Notes: generated by a model from the sequence alone, not told the origin. 64,000 nt of DNA from Sulfurimonas sp. HSL-1656 (GCF_039645585.1 NZ_CP147915.1:248001-312000), one strand, 5' to 3'; numbered from the stretch's first letter, positions 52,250 through 62,861 are shown. A program made the numbers and translations.

Positions 52250-53401
52250 ATGCACACAATCAATCAAAACGTCGTGCGCCTGGGATGGGTGAGCTACTTC
52301 ACCGACCTGGCCTCTGCGATGGTCAACCCCATTCTGCCGATTTTCATTGTCACCGTACTGCACGAGGGGATGGACAAGCTGGGCGTCATCGTCGCCGCGG
52401 CGACCTTTGTCTCCTATGCACTCCGGATGGTTTCGGGGTACATCGCGGACTACTACGGCGTGGTCAAGCCGCTGGTCGTGGGCGGCTACCTGCTCTCGGC
52501 CCTCTCGAAACCGCTGCTGGGGCTGAGCCACGGCTGGGGAAGCATTGCGGTACTGCGGGCGCTGGAGCGTATGGGCAAGGGGGTACGCTCGGCGCCGAAG
52601 GACTTGATGATCGCCGCGTACAGCAAACAGAACGCGCACGGCAAAACCTTCGGCTTCCACAAAACGATGGATATCGCGGGGGAGTTCAGCGGGACGCTGC
52701 TGCTGTTCGGGCTGTTGTGGTATTTCGGCGACAGCGAGGCGGTGATCCGGACGCTCTTCGCGGTCACGCTCCTGCCCGGCATCATCGGCGGCGTGATCGT
52801 CATTTTTCTCGTACGCGACGTCCCCAAACGCGAGCAGTGCACAGAGCGCTTCCGGCTGAGCGCCGCGGACAAAAAGAGCGTCATGCAGCTGCTCTTTTAC
52901 TTCCTCTTTCTCTTTTTCATCTTCAGCGAGGCCTTTTTCACGATCCAGGCCAAAACCGTCGGTATCGCCACGGCGTTGATCCCGCTGCTCTTTGCTGTAT
53001 CGACGGGGGTGCAGACCCTGACAAGCTACCTGTTCGGGCTGGGGTCCGACCGCTTCGGGAGCAAAGCGGTAAGCGCCTTCGGCTACGGCTGCGGTATCGC
53101 CGCCCAGGCCCTGTTGTGGCTGCAGACGCCCGCGGCGACCTGGGCCGCCTTCGCCTTTCTGGGGCTCTTTACGGTTGCGACGCTCAACGCGAACCGGGCG
53201 ATGATCGCGGAGCAGGCGGACAACCGCGGTTCGGTCTACGGCATCTTCTATGCCGCCGTCGCGCTCTTCGCCGCGGCGGGGGCGGCGTTCGGCGGCTGGC
53301 TCTGGGAGCAGTTCGGTATGCAGACCGCCCTGGATGTGGCCCTGGGCGGAACCCTGGCCGTTAGTGTATTATATGGATTGAGAAAGGGGCTCCGAGGATG
53401 A
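52250..53401 (+). CDS. Major facilitator superfamily transporter
   Basis: A 383-residue inner-membrane protein with about 12 helices. MFS motifs are evident: the loop 2-3 region SGYIADYYGVVKP and the alternative motif SAPKDLMIAAY after helix 4. Similar proteins export drugs or small metabolites, but the substrate is unknown. It overlaps the next gene as ATGA, so transport and diacylglycerol kinase are co-translated. Confidence 0.87.
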   Translation: MHTINQNVVRLGWVSYFTDLASAMVNPILPIFIVTVLHEGMDKLGVIVAAATFVSYALRMVSGYIADYYGVVKPLVVGGYLLSALSKPLLGLSHGWGSIAVLRALERMGKGVRSAPKDLMIAAYSKQNAHGKTFGFHKTMDIAGEFSGTLLLFGLLWYFGDSEAVIRTLFAVTLLPGIIGGVIVIFLVRDVPKREQCTERFRLSAADKKSVMQLLFYFLFLFFIFSEAFFTIQAKTVGIATALIPLLFAVSTGVQTLTSYLFGLGSDRFGSKAVSAFGYGCGIAAQALLWLQTPAATWAAFAFLGLFTVATLNANRAMIAEQADNRGSVYGIFYAAVALFAAAGAAFGGWLWEQFGMQTALDVALGGTLAVSVLYGLRKGLRG

Positions 53402-53745
53402 ACAAACCGAAATATTCGCTCCGCAAGAACTTCGGCTATGCCATTGAAGGGTTCATGCACGTTTTCCGGCACGAGACGATCTTCAAGATCGAGACGGCGC
53501 TCTTTGTTGTGCTGAGCATCGTCGCGTGGAGCATCGACGTCAGCAAGTGCGAACGGCTCTGGCTGCAGTTCTCGCTCTTCCTGCCCATTGTCGCGGAGCT
53601 TTTCAACAGTGCCGTCGAGCGGGGGGTGGACCTGAGCACGCGCGACTACCACCGGCTTGCCAAGGCGGCCAAGGACAGCGCCGCGGCGGCCTGCCTCATC
53701 AGCGTCGTGATGACGGTGCTGATCTGGGCGGTCGTGCTACTTTAG
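53398..53745 (+). CDS. dgkA: Diacylglycerol kinase (small trimeric type)
   Basis: A 115-residue integral membrane kinase with three helices that recycles diacylglycerol to phosphatidic acid. The active-site region ELFNSAVERGVDL (about 62-74) and the following KAAKDSAAAACLI fit DgkA; the N-terminal amphipathic GFMHVFRHETIFKIE is also typical. It overlaps the upstream MFS gene and, at its 3' end, overlaps the convergent ferritin-like gene by nine bases. Confidence 0.93.
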   Translation: MNKPKYSLRKNFGYAIEGFMHVFRHETIFKIETALFVVLSIVAWSIDVSKCERLWLQFSLFLPIVAELFNSAVERGVDLSTRDYHRLAKAAKDSAAAACLISVVMTVLIWAVVLL

Positions 53746-54252
53746 GGCCGCTTTGATCTGGTCGATGAACTCCTCGATGTCGTCGTAGAGGGCCTGGAGG
53801 TCCTCTTCGTGCTCGACCTCGTCGGCCAGGATCTGCGAGACGATGTCGTAGGTGACGATGTCTTTTTCGCGGGTCAGATCGACCAGGTCCGAGTAGACGC
53901 TGATGGCGCACTGCTCCCCCTTGATCGCCTGCTCGAGTACCGCCATGACGTCGGGGTTTTCCGGCGCCTCGTAGCCGCAGTTGCTGTGCACCATCCACTC
54001 CGCGGGGCTCAGTGCCGGCGTGCCGCCGAGCTGGATGATGCGGTCGGCCACCATCGTTGCGTGGCGCAGTTCGTCCGCCGCATGCTGGTCAAGCTCGGTG
54101 ATCGCGGCGTCTTTCATGATCCCTTTGACAACCTTGGACTCGATGAAGTACTGGTAGTAGGCCAGCCATTCGTCGCAGTACGCCTTGTTGAGCAGTGTGA
54201 CCACCGTTTCCGCTTCGATGCCTTTGAGTATGGAAATACCGCGAATTGCCAT
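53737..54252 (-). CDS. Ferritin-like di-iron protein (bacterioferritin/DPSL type)
   Basis: A 171-residue four-helix protein with ferritin ligand patterns: an early CDEWLAYYQYF with Glu, DELRHAT (ExxH type), GEQCAISVY and DEVEHEEDL (ExxH). This ligand spacing fits a bacterioferritin-like or Dps-like (DPSL) di-iron centre. Two Cys (in YCDEW and SNCGY) may form the DPSL disulfide pair. It probably stores iron or removes peroxide. The upstream spacer holds an AT-rich palindrome possibly bound by a Fur-type regulator. It is convergent with dgkA. Confidence 0.82.
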   Translation of the reverse strand: MAIRGISILKGIEAETVVTLLNKAYCDEWLAYYQYFIESKVVKGIMKDAAITELDQHAADELRHATMVADRIIQLGGTPALSPAEWMVHSNCGYEAPENPDVMAVLEQAIKGEQCAISVYSDLVDLTREKDIVTYDIVSQILADEVEHEEDLQALYDDIEEFIDQIKAALK

Positions 54253-54322
54253 GACGGACTCCTTTAAGAAATTGTAATAATTCCATCATAAGACGATTCA
54301 TCTTAAGTCAAGATCAACAAAT

Positions 54323-54332
54323 AATAATTATT
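54323..54332. promoter_or_regulatory. AT-rich palindrome upstream of the ferritin-like gene
   Basis: AATAATTATT is a perfect ten-base palindrome, with near-matching ACAA and TTGT flanks, in the spacer between the ferritin-like and beta-CASP genes. Composition is like a Fur/PerR half-site, but the region is AT-rich so chance occurrence is possible. Confidence 0.3.
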
Positions 54333-54407
54333 GTTTTGTTCAGTTGGGTTTGATCCCCCCGGCGGTTTAGTGCTATGATAGTGGCAGCGAAGCAGCAGGA
54401 GGGAGAA

Positions 54408-55805
54408 ATGGCAACGGTTATCTCGTACGGCGCGGCGGAAGTGGTGACGGGGTCATGCCACCTACTCGAACTGGAAAGCGGCAAGCAGATCCTCATTGAC
54501 TGCGGCATGTTCCAGGGCGGGGAGGAGGAGCGCAACGCCGACGCGTTCGGATTCGACCCGGCGCAGGTCGATTTCCTGCTGCTGACCCATGCGCATCTCG
54601 ATCACTGCGGCCGGATGCCCAAACTCGTCAAAGAGGGGTTTGCCAAGACGGTCGTGGCGACGCAGGCGACCTTCGACCTGGCAGAAGTCATCCTGCTCGA
54701 CAGTGCGAAGATTATGCAGGAAGATTTTGAGACCCGCTTTAAAAAGGCGTTGCGGCGCGGCAGCGAAAAGGAGGTGAACCCTCCGCTCTACGGTGAAGAT
54801 GACGTCAAAGACGCCCTGAGCCTCACCCGTATCCTGCCCGAATACGGCGAACCTTTTACCCTCTGCAAGGGGGTGGAGGTGACCTACCGGGATGCGGGGC
54901 ACATCCTCGGCTCCGCGTTTATCGAAATCGCCTACCAGGAGGCGGGGGAGACGCGGACCATCGTCTTCTCCGGCGATATCGGGAACGACAACGACATGGT
55001 GCTGCCCAACCTTGCCCCCTGCCCCCATGCGGACTACCTCTATACCGAATCGACCTACGGGGACCGCGACCATCAAAACGCCCTGCAGAGCACGGCGGAG
55101 TTCAAAAAGGTCATCACCGACACCCTGTACGACTGGGGCAACGTCCTCATCCCCTCGTTTGCCGTCGAGCGGACCCAGGAGATCCTGTTTCTGCTCAAGG
55201 AGATGCACGGAAGCGGTGAACTGCCGCACTGCAGGATCTTCGTCGACTCCCCGATGGCCATCAGGGCGACGGAGGTGTATGACCGCTACAGCGACCTGCT
55301 CAGCGCCAAGTGCCGCGAGGTGAAGGCGCGCGACGGCAGCGTCTTCGATTTTGAGCTGCTCTCCTATACGCTCGATGTCGGGGAGTCCAAGGCAATCAAC
55401 CAGATCGACAGCCGCGCCATCATCATCGCCGGCAGCGGGATGTGCACCGGCGGGCGGATCCTGCACCACTTCAAGCACCGCCTCTGGAACCGCAAGAACG
55501 CGCTGATCTTCGTCGGATACCAGGCGGCCGGGACGCTGGGGCGGCGGATCGTCGACGGGGAGAAGTGGATCAAGATTTACCGCGAAGATATCCGGATCGA
55601 GGCCAAGGTCTATACGATCAACGGCTTCTCGGCCCATGCGGACCAGTCGGGGATCCTCTCCTGGATCGAAGGGATGGACGGCCTGAAAAAGATCTTTCTC
55701 ATCCACGGGGAGGCGGACAAGGCGCTGCTGTTCAAGCAGGCGATTGCGGAGAAGCTGCACAAAGAGGCGCACATCGTGGAGCAGAACGAGGTGATTTATC
55801 TCTAG
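54408..55805 (+). CDS. MBL-fold RNA exo/endonuclease with beta-CASP domain
   Basis: A 465-residue cytoplasmic metallo-beta-lactamase fold nuclease of the CPSF/YSH1 type. Zn ligands are in THAHLDHCGR (HxHxDH), GHILGSA and SGDIGN; the beta-CASP motifs follow (GSGMCTGGRILHHF and FSAHADQSG). Bacterial members degrade or process RNA. ATG 54408 follows AGGAGGGAG; an earlier in-frame ATG (54375) is not favoured. It precedes ppsA by 42 bases with no clear terminator between. Confidence 0.92.
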   Translation: MATVISYGAAEVVTGSCHLLELESGKQILIDCGMFQGGEEERNADAFGFDPAQVDFLLLTHAHLDHCGRMPKLVKEGFAKTVVATQATFDLAEVILLDSAKIMQEDFETRFKKALRRGSEKEVNPPLYGEDDVKDALSLTRILPEYGEPFTLCKGVEVTYRDAGHILGSAFIEIAYQEAGETRTIVFSGDIGNDNDMVLPNLAPCPHADYLYTESTYGDRDHQNALQSTAEFKKVITDTLYDWGNVLIPSFAVERTQEILFLLKEMHGSGELPHCRIFVDSPMAIRATEVYDRYSDLLSAKCREVKARDGSVFDFELLSYTLDVGESKAINQIDSRAIIIAGSGMCTGGRILHHFKHRLWNRKNALIFVGYQAAGTLGRRIVDGEKWIKIYREDIRIEAKVYTINGFSAHADQSGILSWIEGMDGLKKIFLIHGEADKALLFKQAIAEKLHKEAHIVEQNEVIYL

Positions 55806-55847
55806 CTAAAGAGATTCTCGCAAAAACGTCAGACGAAGGAGGGCGTG

Positions 55848-58277
<2,430 letters not shown>

Positions 58278-58301
58278 TACGGTGTTTTAGAAAGGGGTGA
58301 A

Positions 58302-58316
58302 GCGCTGAAGCAGCGC
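58302..58316. terminator. Hairpin between ppsA and the convergent Mop gene
   Basis: GCGCTG (58302-58307) and CAGCGC (58311-58316) pair around an AAG loop, extended by GGGG/CCCC. The minus strand has a short pyrimidine/T tract after it (CCCCTTTCT), so it more likely ends the Mop gene transcript, and may serve both. Confidence 0.45.
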
Positions 58317-58337
58317 CCCGTAAGGGCGACAGCAGGT

Positions 58338-58751
58338 TTACTGTGCGAGGATGATGGAGCTGGCTTTGATCAGCGCATAAACGGTGTCGCCTTTGGCAAC
58401 GCCGAGGTCCTTGGCGGCCTCTTCGGTGATGATGGCCGTCAGCATAGCGTTGCCCATGGCCAGTTTGAGCTCGCAGCTGACAGGGCCTTCGATGATGTCG
58501 CTGACCGTCGTTTCGATGACGTTGCGTGTGCTGATCTTGCCCGGTTTCTCTTTGGCGATCATGACGAAGGATGCCTTGATGATCGCATAGACTTCCGATC
58601 CGGCAGAGAGCCCCATATCCGTGACGGCTTCTTTGGTGATGATCGCCTTGAGCGGAGTCCCTTCTACATCCATAACGACTTCGCTGTTGACGGCGCCGCC
58701 GATGACCTCGGTTACGGTTCCTTTAATCTGATTGCGTGCACTTGTTTTCAT
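58338..58751 (-). CDS. Molybdopterin-binding (Mop) protein with two domains
   Basis: A 137-residue protein made of two Mop/TOBE domains of about 66 residues (first: SARNQIKGTVTEVIGGAVNSEV; second: STRNVIETTVSDIIEGPVSCEL). Mop proteins bind molybdate or tungstate oligomerically and buffer it in the cytoplasm. The start has GAAGGA upstream. A molybdate transporter or ModE gene is not in the window. An unusual 14-base palindrome lies about 90 bases upstream. Confidence 0.9.
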   Translation of the reverse strand: MKTSARNQIKGTVTEVIGGAVNSEVVMDVEGTPLKAIITKEAVTDMGLSAGSEVYAIIKASFVMIAKEKPGKISTRNVIETTVSDIIEGPVSCELKLAMGNAMLTAIITEEAAKDLGVAKGDTVYALIKASSIILAQ

Positions 58752-58836
58752 TTTTTTTCCTTCGATCTGTTTTTCAAAGGGAAGTCTATCACAAAAAAAT
58801 GCCTAAAAAATAGCACATTGTGTTAAAAAATAAAAA

Positions 58837-58850
58837 ATGTGATATCACAT
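58837..58850. promoter_or_regulatory. Perfect 14-base palindrome upstream of the Mop gene
   Basis: ATGTGATATCACAT reads identically on both strands. It lies at the junction between the Mop gene promoter region and the 3' end of the MgtC-like gene, overlapping its stop by one base. A second, partial repeat CACATTGTG lies nearby at about 58814-58822. It resembles a CRP-like half-site pair TGTGA/TCACA but with only a two-base centre. Confidence 0.45.
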
Positions 58851-60118
58851 CAGAGCAGGAGCGTTTCCGACACAACAAGCCCAAAAGCCATCACCCCCAG
58901 TGTCAGCAGAAAAAACTGTGCAACGCGCCACCCCAGTTTCAGGCCGCCGATCCAGAAGACGATGCCGAGTTTGACGAGGGAGTTGGTGACGGAGGCGATG
59001 ACGATGCCGTTCATCGCCGTCGTCATGGCAAGCTTCTGGTCGCGGGTCAGCTCCGAGAGCGAGAGTGTGATGGCGTCGACGTCCGTGATGCCGGAGATAA
59101 ACGAGACGATATAGACCCCGATATCGCCGAAGCGGTTCTCGGTGAAGGCGATGGCGCCGTAGATGATGCCGAAGAGCAGTCCGAACTTCAGTGCTTCGCT
59201 CAGCTGCAGCGGGTTCTTTGTCATGGCCTGGTTCTCGAGGCGGATGTCGGCACTCTGTGAACGGCTGTAGAGGTAGTAGGTAAAGAGCAGCCCGGCCGCC
59301 GTTGCCGCGAGATAGGCGGGTGCGAGGGCTTTGGCCAGGGCGGGGGAGATGACGGCCGCTTCGAAGAGGACGCGCAGGTACATGAAGGTACAGGCGATGG
59401 CGACCCCGGCGGCGTAGTTGTTGAGCAGCGTCGTCTGGCCGGCGAACATCTTTGACAACGATACGGCCACCCCGGTGGAGGAGATGAGCCCGCCCGCCGC
59501 GCCGGTGATGAAGAGGCCGCGTTGGTGCCCCCACAGTTTCACCGCGGCATACCCGACAAAGGAGATGGCGGCGATAATGACGGCCATCAGCCAGGTCTTG
59601 TAGGGGTTGAAAAGTTCATAAGGGCCGATCATCGTGTTGGGCAGGACCGGCAGGACGACGAAGCTCATGGCCAGCAGCAGCACGGCGGCACTGATGTCGG
59701 TGGAGGAGAGGTGGGACTCGAACTCCCGCAGGCGGGGTTTGATCTCGAGCAGCACGACCATGACGACGGCGATGAAGATGGCGTAGTTCTCCAGCGCGGC
59801 GTAGACCATGAGCCCCAGGAAAAAGGTGACGAGGGCGGCGACCTGTGTGGTCATCCCCGTCTGATGGAATCGGGTGACCTTGAGGTAGTAGGAGAGCCCG
59901 ACGAGCAGCCCCACGACGGCCGTCGCTGCGAAAACGAAGCCCGGGACCGCCTCGCCGAGCCATCCGGCCAGGTAGCCGATGAGGGCCAGCAGGGCGAAGG
60001 TACGGCTCCCCGCGAAGCTCTCTTTGCCCCTGGGCAGGTAACTCATGGTGCGCTGCATGCCGATCATGAACCCCAGCAGCAGCGCGATAAGCATCGATTT
60101 GAGTACGGCATATTCCAT
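58850..60118 (-). CDS. MgtC/SapB family membrane protein with DUF4010
   Basis: A 422-residue inner-membrane protein with about 12 helices. The N-terminal MgtC/SapB domain (ALLLGFMIGMQRTM..., then FAGSRTFALLALIGYLAG) is followed by a DUF4010 domain (about 180-420, with ISGITDVDAITLSLSEL). Related proteins affect magnesium homeostasis or act as small-molecule/ion transporters; function here unknown. A TACAAT box six bases ahead of ATG suggests a leaderless transcript. Confidence 0.88.
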   Translation of the reverse strand: MEYAVLKSMLIALLLGFMIGMQRTMSYLPRGKESFAGSRTFALLALIGYLAGWLGEAVPGFVFAATAVVGLLVGLSYYLKVTRFHQTGMTTQVAALVTFFLGLMVYAALENYAIFIAVVMVVLLEIKPRLREFESHLSSTDISAAVLLLAMSFVVLPVLPNTMIGPYELFNPYKTWLMAVIIAAISFVGYAAVKLWGHQRGLFITGAAGGLISSTGVAVSLSKMFAGQTTLLNNYAAGVAIACTFMYLRVLFEAAVISPALAKALAPAYLAATAAGLLFTYYLYSRSQSADIRLENQAMTKNPLQLSEALKFGLLFGIIYGAIAFTENRFGDIGVYIVSFISGITDVDAITLSLSELTRDQKLAMTTAMNGIVIASVTNSLVKLGIVFWIGGLKLGWRVAQFFLLTLGVMAFGLVVSETLLL

Positions 60119-60124
60119 ACGATG

Positions 60125-60130
60125 ATTGTA
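60125..60130 (-). promoter_or_regulatory. -10 box of a putative leaderless MgtC-like transcript
   Basis: TACAAT on the minus strand ends six bases before the ATG at 60118. Confidence 0.55.
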
Positions 60131-60184
60131 CCATGTCGGCCGCGATGCGTGCTACAATGGGGCAACGGAGTTGAAGGGGTACCC

Positions 60185-61141
60185 ATGAAGAAAAACCATG
60201 ATAAAAAAGCGTTTCGCAAGCTGTTGAAGCGGCATCAGAAGCCGCTGCCGTGGGAGCACCCCAAGCCCGACGAGGATGACCCCAAAGCGCATAAGCGCGT
60301 CAAGGCCATCATGGCGCATGAGAATTTTATCCAGGCTGACAGGGACCCGCGGTTTTTGCGCCGTGACGAGGTGCGGGGCGTGCGGCTGGAGGTTGACTAC
60401 CTCAAGCCCGAACTGCTGCTGCGCGAACACGGCATCGAACATACTATCGTCGTATTCGGCTCTACCCGCATCATGGAGGAGGCAGAGGCCAAACGCCTGA
60501 TAGACACGCTCGAATCACAGCGGGATACGAAAGACGGCGAGGCGCTCGAAAAAGAGCTGAGTATCGCCCGGCGGCTGCTGGCCAAGAGCCACTATTATGA
60601 GACGGCCCGGGCATTCGGGGCGATTGTCGGCCGCAGCGGCAAAGGACCGGAAGATACGAAAATCACCCTGATGACAGGCGGGGGGCCTGGCATCATGGAG
60701 GCGGCCAACCGCGGCGCGTTCGATGTCGGCGCCAAATCGGCTGGCCTTAACATCACCCTGCCGCATGAACAGTACCCCAACCCCTACATCACCCCCGAAC
60801 TCTGCTTCCAGGTGCACTACTTCGCTATCCGTAAACTCCATTTCCTGCGGAGGGCCAAGGCCCTGGTCATCTTCCCCGGAGGCTACGGGACCCTGGACGA
60901 ATGTTTCGAAGTCCTGACCCTCGTGCAGACGCGAAAAATCGATCCGATGCCCGTCGTCTTCGTCGGCGAAAGCTACTGGCGCGGGATCATCAACTTCGAA
61001 ATGCTTGTCGAGGAGGGAACGATTGACGAAGAGGACCGGGAGCTTTTCGCCTTTGCCGAGACAGCGGAAGAGGCATGGGAACTGATCGTCAAGTGGCACA
61101 AGAAGAGCGGCTCTCCCCTCGTGCACGATCTCAAGGGGTAG
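60185..61141 (+). CDS. LOG family protein (TIGR00730-like, putative phosphoribohydrolase)
   Basis: A 318-residue Rossmann-like protein. The LOG signature is split as usual: GGGPGIMEAANRGA (about 162-175) and PGGYGTLDECFE (about 237-248). LOG enzymes release cytokinin-like free bases from nucleotide monophosphates; in bacteria some act as general nucleotide hydrolases. An N-terminal extension of about 80 residues, rich in Lys/His/Pro, precedes the catalytic domain. ATG 60185 follows GAAGGGG; the long in-frame sequence upstream crosses the MgtC-like gene antisense and is not coding. Confidence 0.88.
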   Translation: MKKNHDKKAFRKLLKRHQKPLPWEHPKPDEDDPKAHKRVKAIMAHENFIQADRDPRFLRRDEVRGVRLEVDYLKPELLLREHGIEHTIVVFGSTRIMEEAEAKRLIDTLESQRDTKDGEALEKELSIARRLLAKSHYYETARAFGAIVGRSGKGPEDTKITLMTGGGPGIMEAANRGAFDVGAKSAGLNITLPHEQYPNPYITPELCFQVHYFAIRKLHFLRRAKALVIFPGGYGTLDECFEVLTLVQTRKIDPMPVVFVGESYWRGIINFEMLVEEGTIDEEDRELFAFAETAEEAWELIVKWHKKSGSPLVHDLKG

Positions 61142-61164
61142 CGGATTTCGGCCTTACGCTTGTG

Positions 61165-61659
61165 TCAGGATAGACGCTCCGCGATATAACGAAGACAGCT
61201 GCGTGCATCGTCTGCCACGACTGTATGGGTGAACATCAGGTTGTGCGAGAGGGCAAAGGATTCGATGCTTTTGCCCTCACGGCACTGCAGGGCGTCGGGC
61301 GCGAGCTGCTGATGGGCCCTGAGGCGGTCGGGCATGTGGCGGCGGTCGGCCGCGTAGGCGAAAACCGGCTTGCCGAGCGCCTCGGCGAACCCGACTTCGT
61401 AGACGGTACCGGAGTCGGGTTCGAATCCCCGGAAGGGGTTGAGGTTTGCCATGACAATGTCGGCGCGGCGGATGAGGTCGATGTTCGCCTGCCGGATCGC
61501 TTCGGCGGTCTTGTGCGGATGGTCGAAATCTTCGATGGCGTTGTCCAGAGGGAAGAGGCCCTCGAAACCGTAATCGGCGCAGAGCTGCTTGAGGGCCTCG
61601 CCCGCGGCAACAGGATCGGGTTCGAAGACGTCGGGGCCGGCGAGGTAGATCGTTTTCAT
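61165..61659 (-). CDS. Nucleoside 2-deoxyribosyltransferase-like protein
   Basis: A 164-residue protein. The start YLAGPDVFEPDP and the FRGFEPDSGTVYEVGFA segment, with the catalytic Glu, match the nucleoside 2-deoxyribosyltransferase family, which cleaves or exchanges the N-glycosidic bond. Together with the LOG protein next door (which it faces tail to tail), both act on nucleotide glycosidic bonds. A Shine-Dalgarno (AAGGAAAAC) precedes the ATG. Confidence 0.87.
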   Translation of the reverse strand: MKTIYLAGPDVFEPDPVAAGEALKQLCADYGFEGLFPLDNAIEDFDHPHKTAEAIRQANIDLIRRADIVMANLNPFRGFEPDSGTVYEVGFAEALGKPVFAYAADRRHMPDRLRAHQQLAPDALQCREGKSIESFALSHNLMFTHTVVADDARSCLRYIAERLS

Positions 61660-61691
61660 TGTTTTCCTTCTTGATGAGGTGCTTTGTTCCC

Positions 61692-61760
61692 CTTCTTTTT
61701 TGCTTATCCAAAAAAGAAGCCGAACCGGGAAAAAGAAAGTGCAAAAGGCTGCCGCTTTTG
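61692..61760. repeat. Two consecutive hairpins in the spacer
   Basis: CTTCTTTTTTG (61692-61702) and CAAAAAAGAAG (61709-61719) form a perfect 11-base AT-rich stem with a CTTATC loop. CAAAAG (61742-61747) and CTTTTG (61755-61760) form a second stem around a GC-rich loop. With the heptamer repeat they fill most of the 258-base gap between 61660 and 61917. The first is transcribable as a terminator in both directions. Confidence 0.6.
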
Positions 61761-61840
61761 GGACATTCCAAGCATCACAGGTCCGCCCGACCCGCTAATT
61801 ACCATTTCGGCCTTGACAGAAGAAGCAGATGCTGACACGA

Positions 61841-61936
61841 TTAACTCTTAACTCTTAACTCTTAACTCTTAACTCTTAACTCTTAACTCTTAACTCTTAA
61901 CTCTTAACTCTTAACTCTTAACTCTTAACTCTTAAC
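61841..61936. repeat. Heptanucleotide tandem repeat (TTAACTC), 13.7 copies
   Basis: Thirteen perfect copies of TTAACTC (61841-61931) plus five bases of a fourteenth. There is no sequence divergence between copies. The right end supplies the last codons and the stop of the minus-strand permease gene. The unit contains TAA in two phases and is not a multiple of three. Confidence 0.97.
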
Positions 61937-62433
61937 ATCCTCTCCGCGATCAGCCCCTGCAGCCAGGCCCCCAGCAGGATGTAGAAGCTCAGCACGAGGG
62001 TGAACCCGATGCCGAAGTAGCTGATCATCACGGGGAGCCAGGGGAGTTTGATGGCCCGGGCATAGAAGAAGGCGACGATGAGGCCGTCGCGGGCCCCCTG
62101 GCTCCGCAGGTCGGCGAGCATGGGATACCAGACATAACCGGGGCCGTGGCTGAGGATCCCGCCGAAGAGGGCGATGAACCAGCCGTGGAGCCGTGAACCT
62201 TCGCCGAGGTGTTTCGCGATGCTCTTGGGCTTGAGGAAGGTGTTGAGCAGGGCGGTGAGGAAAAAGACGACGAGCAGGATCGGCAGGATTTTCATCAGGA
62301 TGCCGAGACTCTCCTCCGCCGCCGCCAGGGTTGTGTCGGGGGCGAACAGGGCGGCCGCGCCGTAGAGCAGGAGGGTGACGGCGAGCAGGATGCAGCCGTT
62401 GCATTTCAGTGCGGGGGCCGGTGCTTTTTTCAC
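61918..62433 (-). CDS. Permease, C-terminal half protein (DUF318/YraQ-like pair)
   Basis: A 171-residue protein with about four transmembrane helices. The central LTALLNTFLKPKSIAKHLGEGSRLHGWFIALFGGILSHGPGYVWYPML is typical of the predicted permease family (DUF318/YraQ). This family is often a single protein of about 300 residues; here it is encoded as two adjacent genes, this being the second. GTG 62433 overlaps the upstream stop (GTGA). Its last residues (RVKS) and stop codon are encoded by the heptamer repeat. Confidence 0.75.
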   Translation of the reverse strand: MKKAPAPALKCNGCILLAVTLLLYGAAALFAPDTTLAAAEESLGILMKILPILLVVFFLTALLNTFLKPKSIAKHLGEGSRLHGWFIALFGGILSHGPGYVWYPMLADLRSQGARDGLIVAFFYARAIKLPWLPVMISYFGIGFTLVLSFYILLGAWLQGLIAERMLRVKS

Positions 62434-62861
62434 GAGAGCCCCTGCAGCGTCAAAGCCGTGGCGAAACCGATCAGCATCGCGAAAACGAAGCTGAGCAGGT
62501 TGCGGATAACGGTGAAGCGTTTGCCGAAGAGGGAGGCCTCCAGCGGCAGCTGGATGATCCCGAGGGTCACCCACGCCAGGATAAAGGCGGTCACGGCATA
62601 GAGCGATATCCCCTCGCCGAGCAGTTCGCCGCCGATAATGTAGCTGATGACGGGCTGGCCGATGGAGATCCCGCCGATGACGGTCCCGATGAAGGTGTCA
62701 AGGAGGGGGGTGCCGCTGAAGAGGGTGCGAAGCATCTCCGGGGAGACGAAGGCCTGGAAAAGCCCGACCAGGCCGATGACGGCGAGGAGCATCGGCGTCA
62801 TGGTCGCAAGGGAGCGCAGGGCTTTGGAAAAGGCCTCTTTGGCGCGGGAGTTCTCTTTCAT
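62430..62861 (-). CDS. Permease, N-terminal half protein (DUF318/YraQ-like pair)
   Basis: A 143-residue protein with about four transmembrane helices, first of the permease pair. SGTPLLDTFIGTVIGGISIGQPVISYIIGGELL and ILAWVTLGIIQLPLEASLFGKRFTVIRN fit the family. ATG 62861 lies seven bases after a TACAAT box, so its mRNA may be leaderless; upstream in-frame codons are not supported. Substrate unknown; some relatives transport metals or arsenic compounds. Confidence 0.75.
   Translation of the reverse strand: MKENSRAKEAFSKALRSLATMTPMLLAVIGLVGLFQAFVSPEMLRTLFSGTPLLDTFIGTVIGGISIGQPVISYIIGGELLGEGISLYAVTAFILAWVTLGIIQLPLEASLFGKRFTVIRNLLSFVFAMLIGFATALTLQGLS

Noticed and set aside
59709..59728. Another tRNA T-loop-like string (minus strand GAGTTCGAGTCC)
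   Set aside because: It encodes part of the MgtC-like protein and no cloverleaf can be drawn.
59522..60184. In-frame extension upstream of the LOG family gene
   Set aside because: It runs antisense through the MgtC-like gene, is extremely rich in Asp/Gly/Gln, and the LOG gene has its own ribosome binding site at 60185.
61418..61428. GGTTCGAATCC, which looks like a tRNA T-arm
   Set aside because: It lies inside the deoxyribosyltransferase-like gene and there is no acceptor stem, D-arm or anticodon arm around it.
61841..61936. Heptamer array as a possible CRISPR
   Set aside because: The units are contiguous with no spacers; it is a simple tandem repeat.
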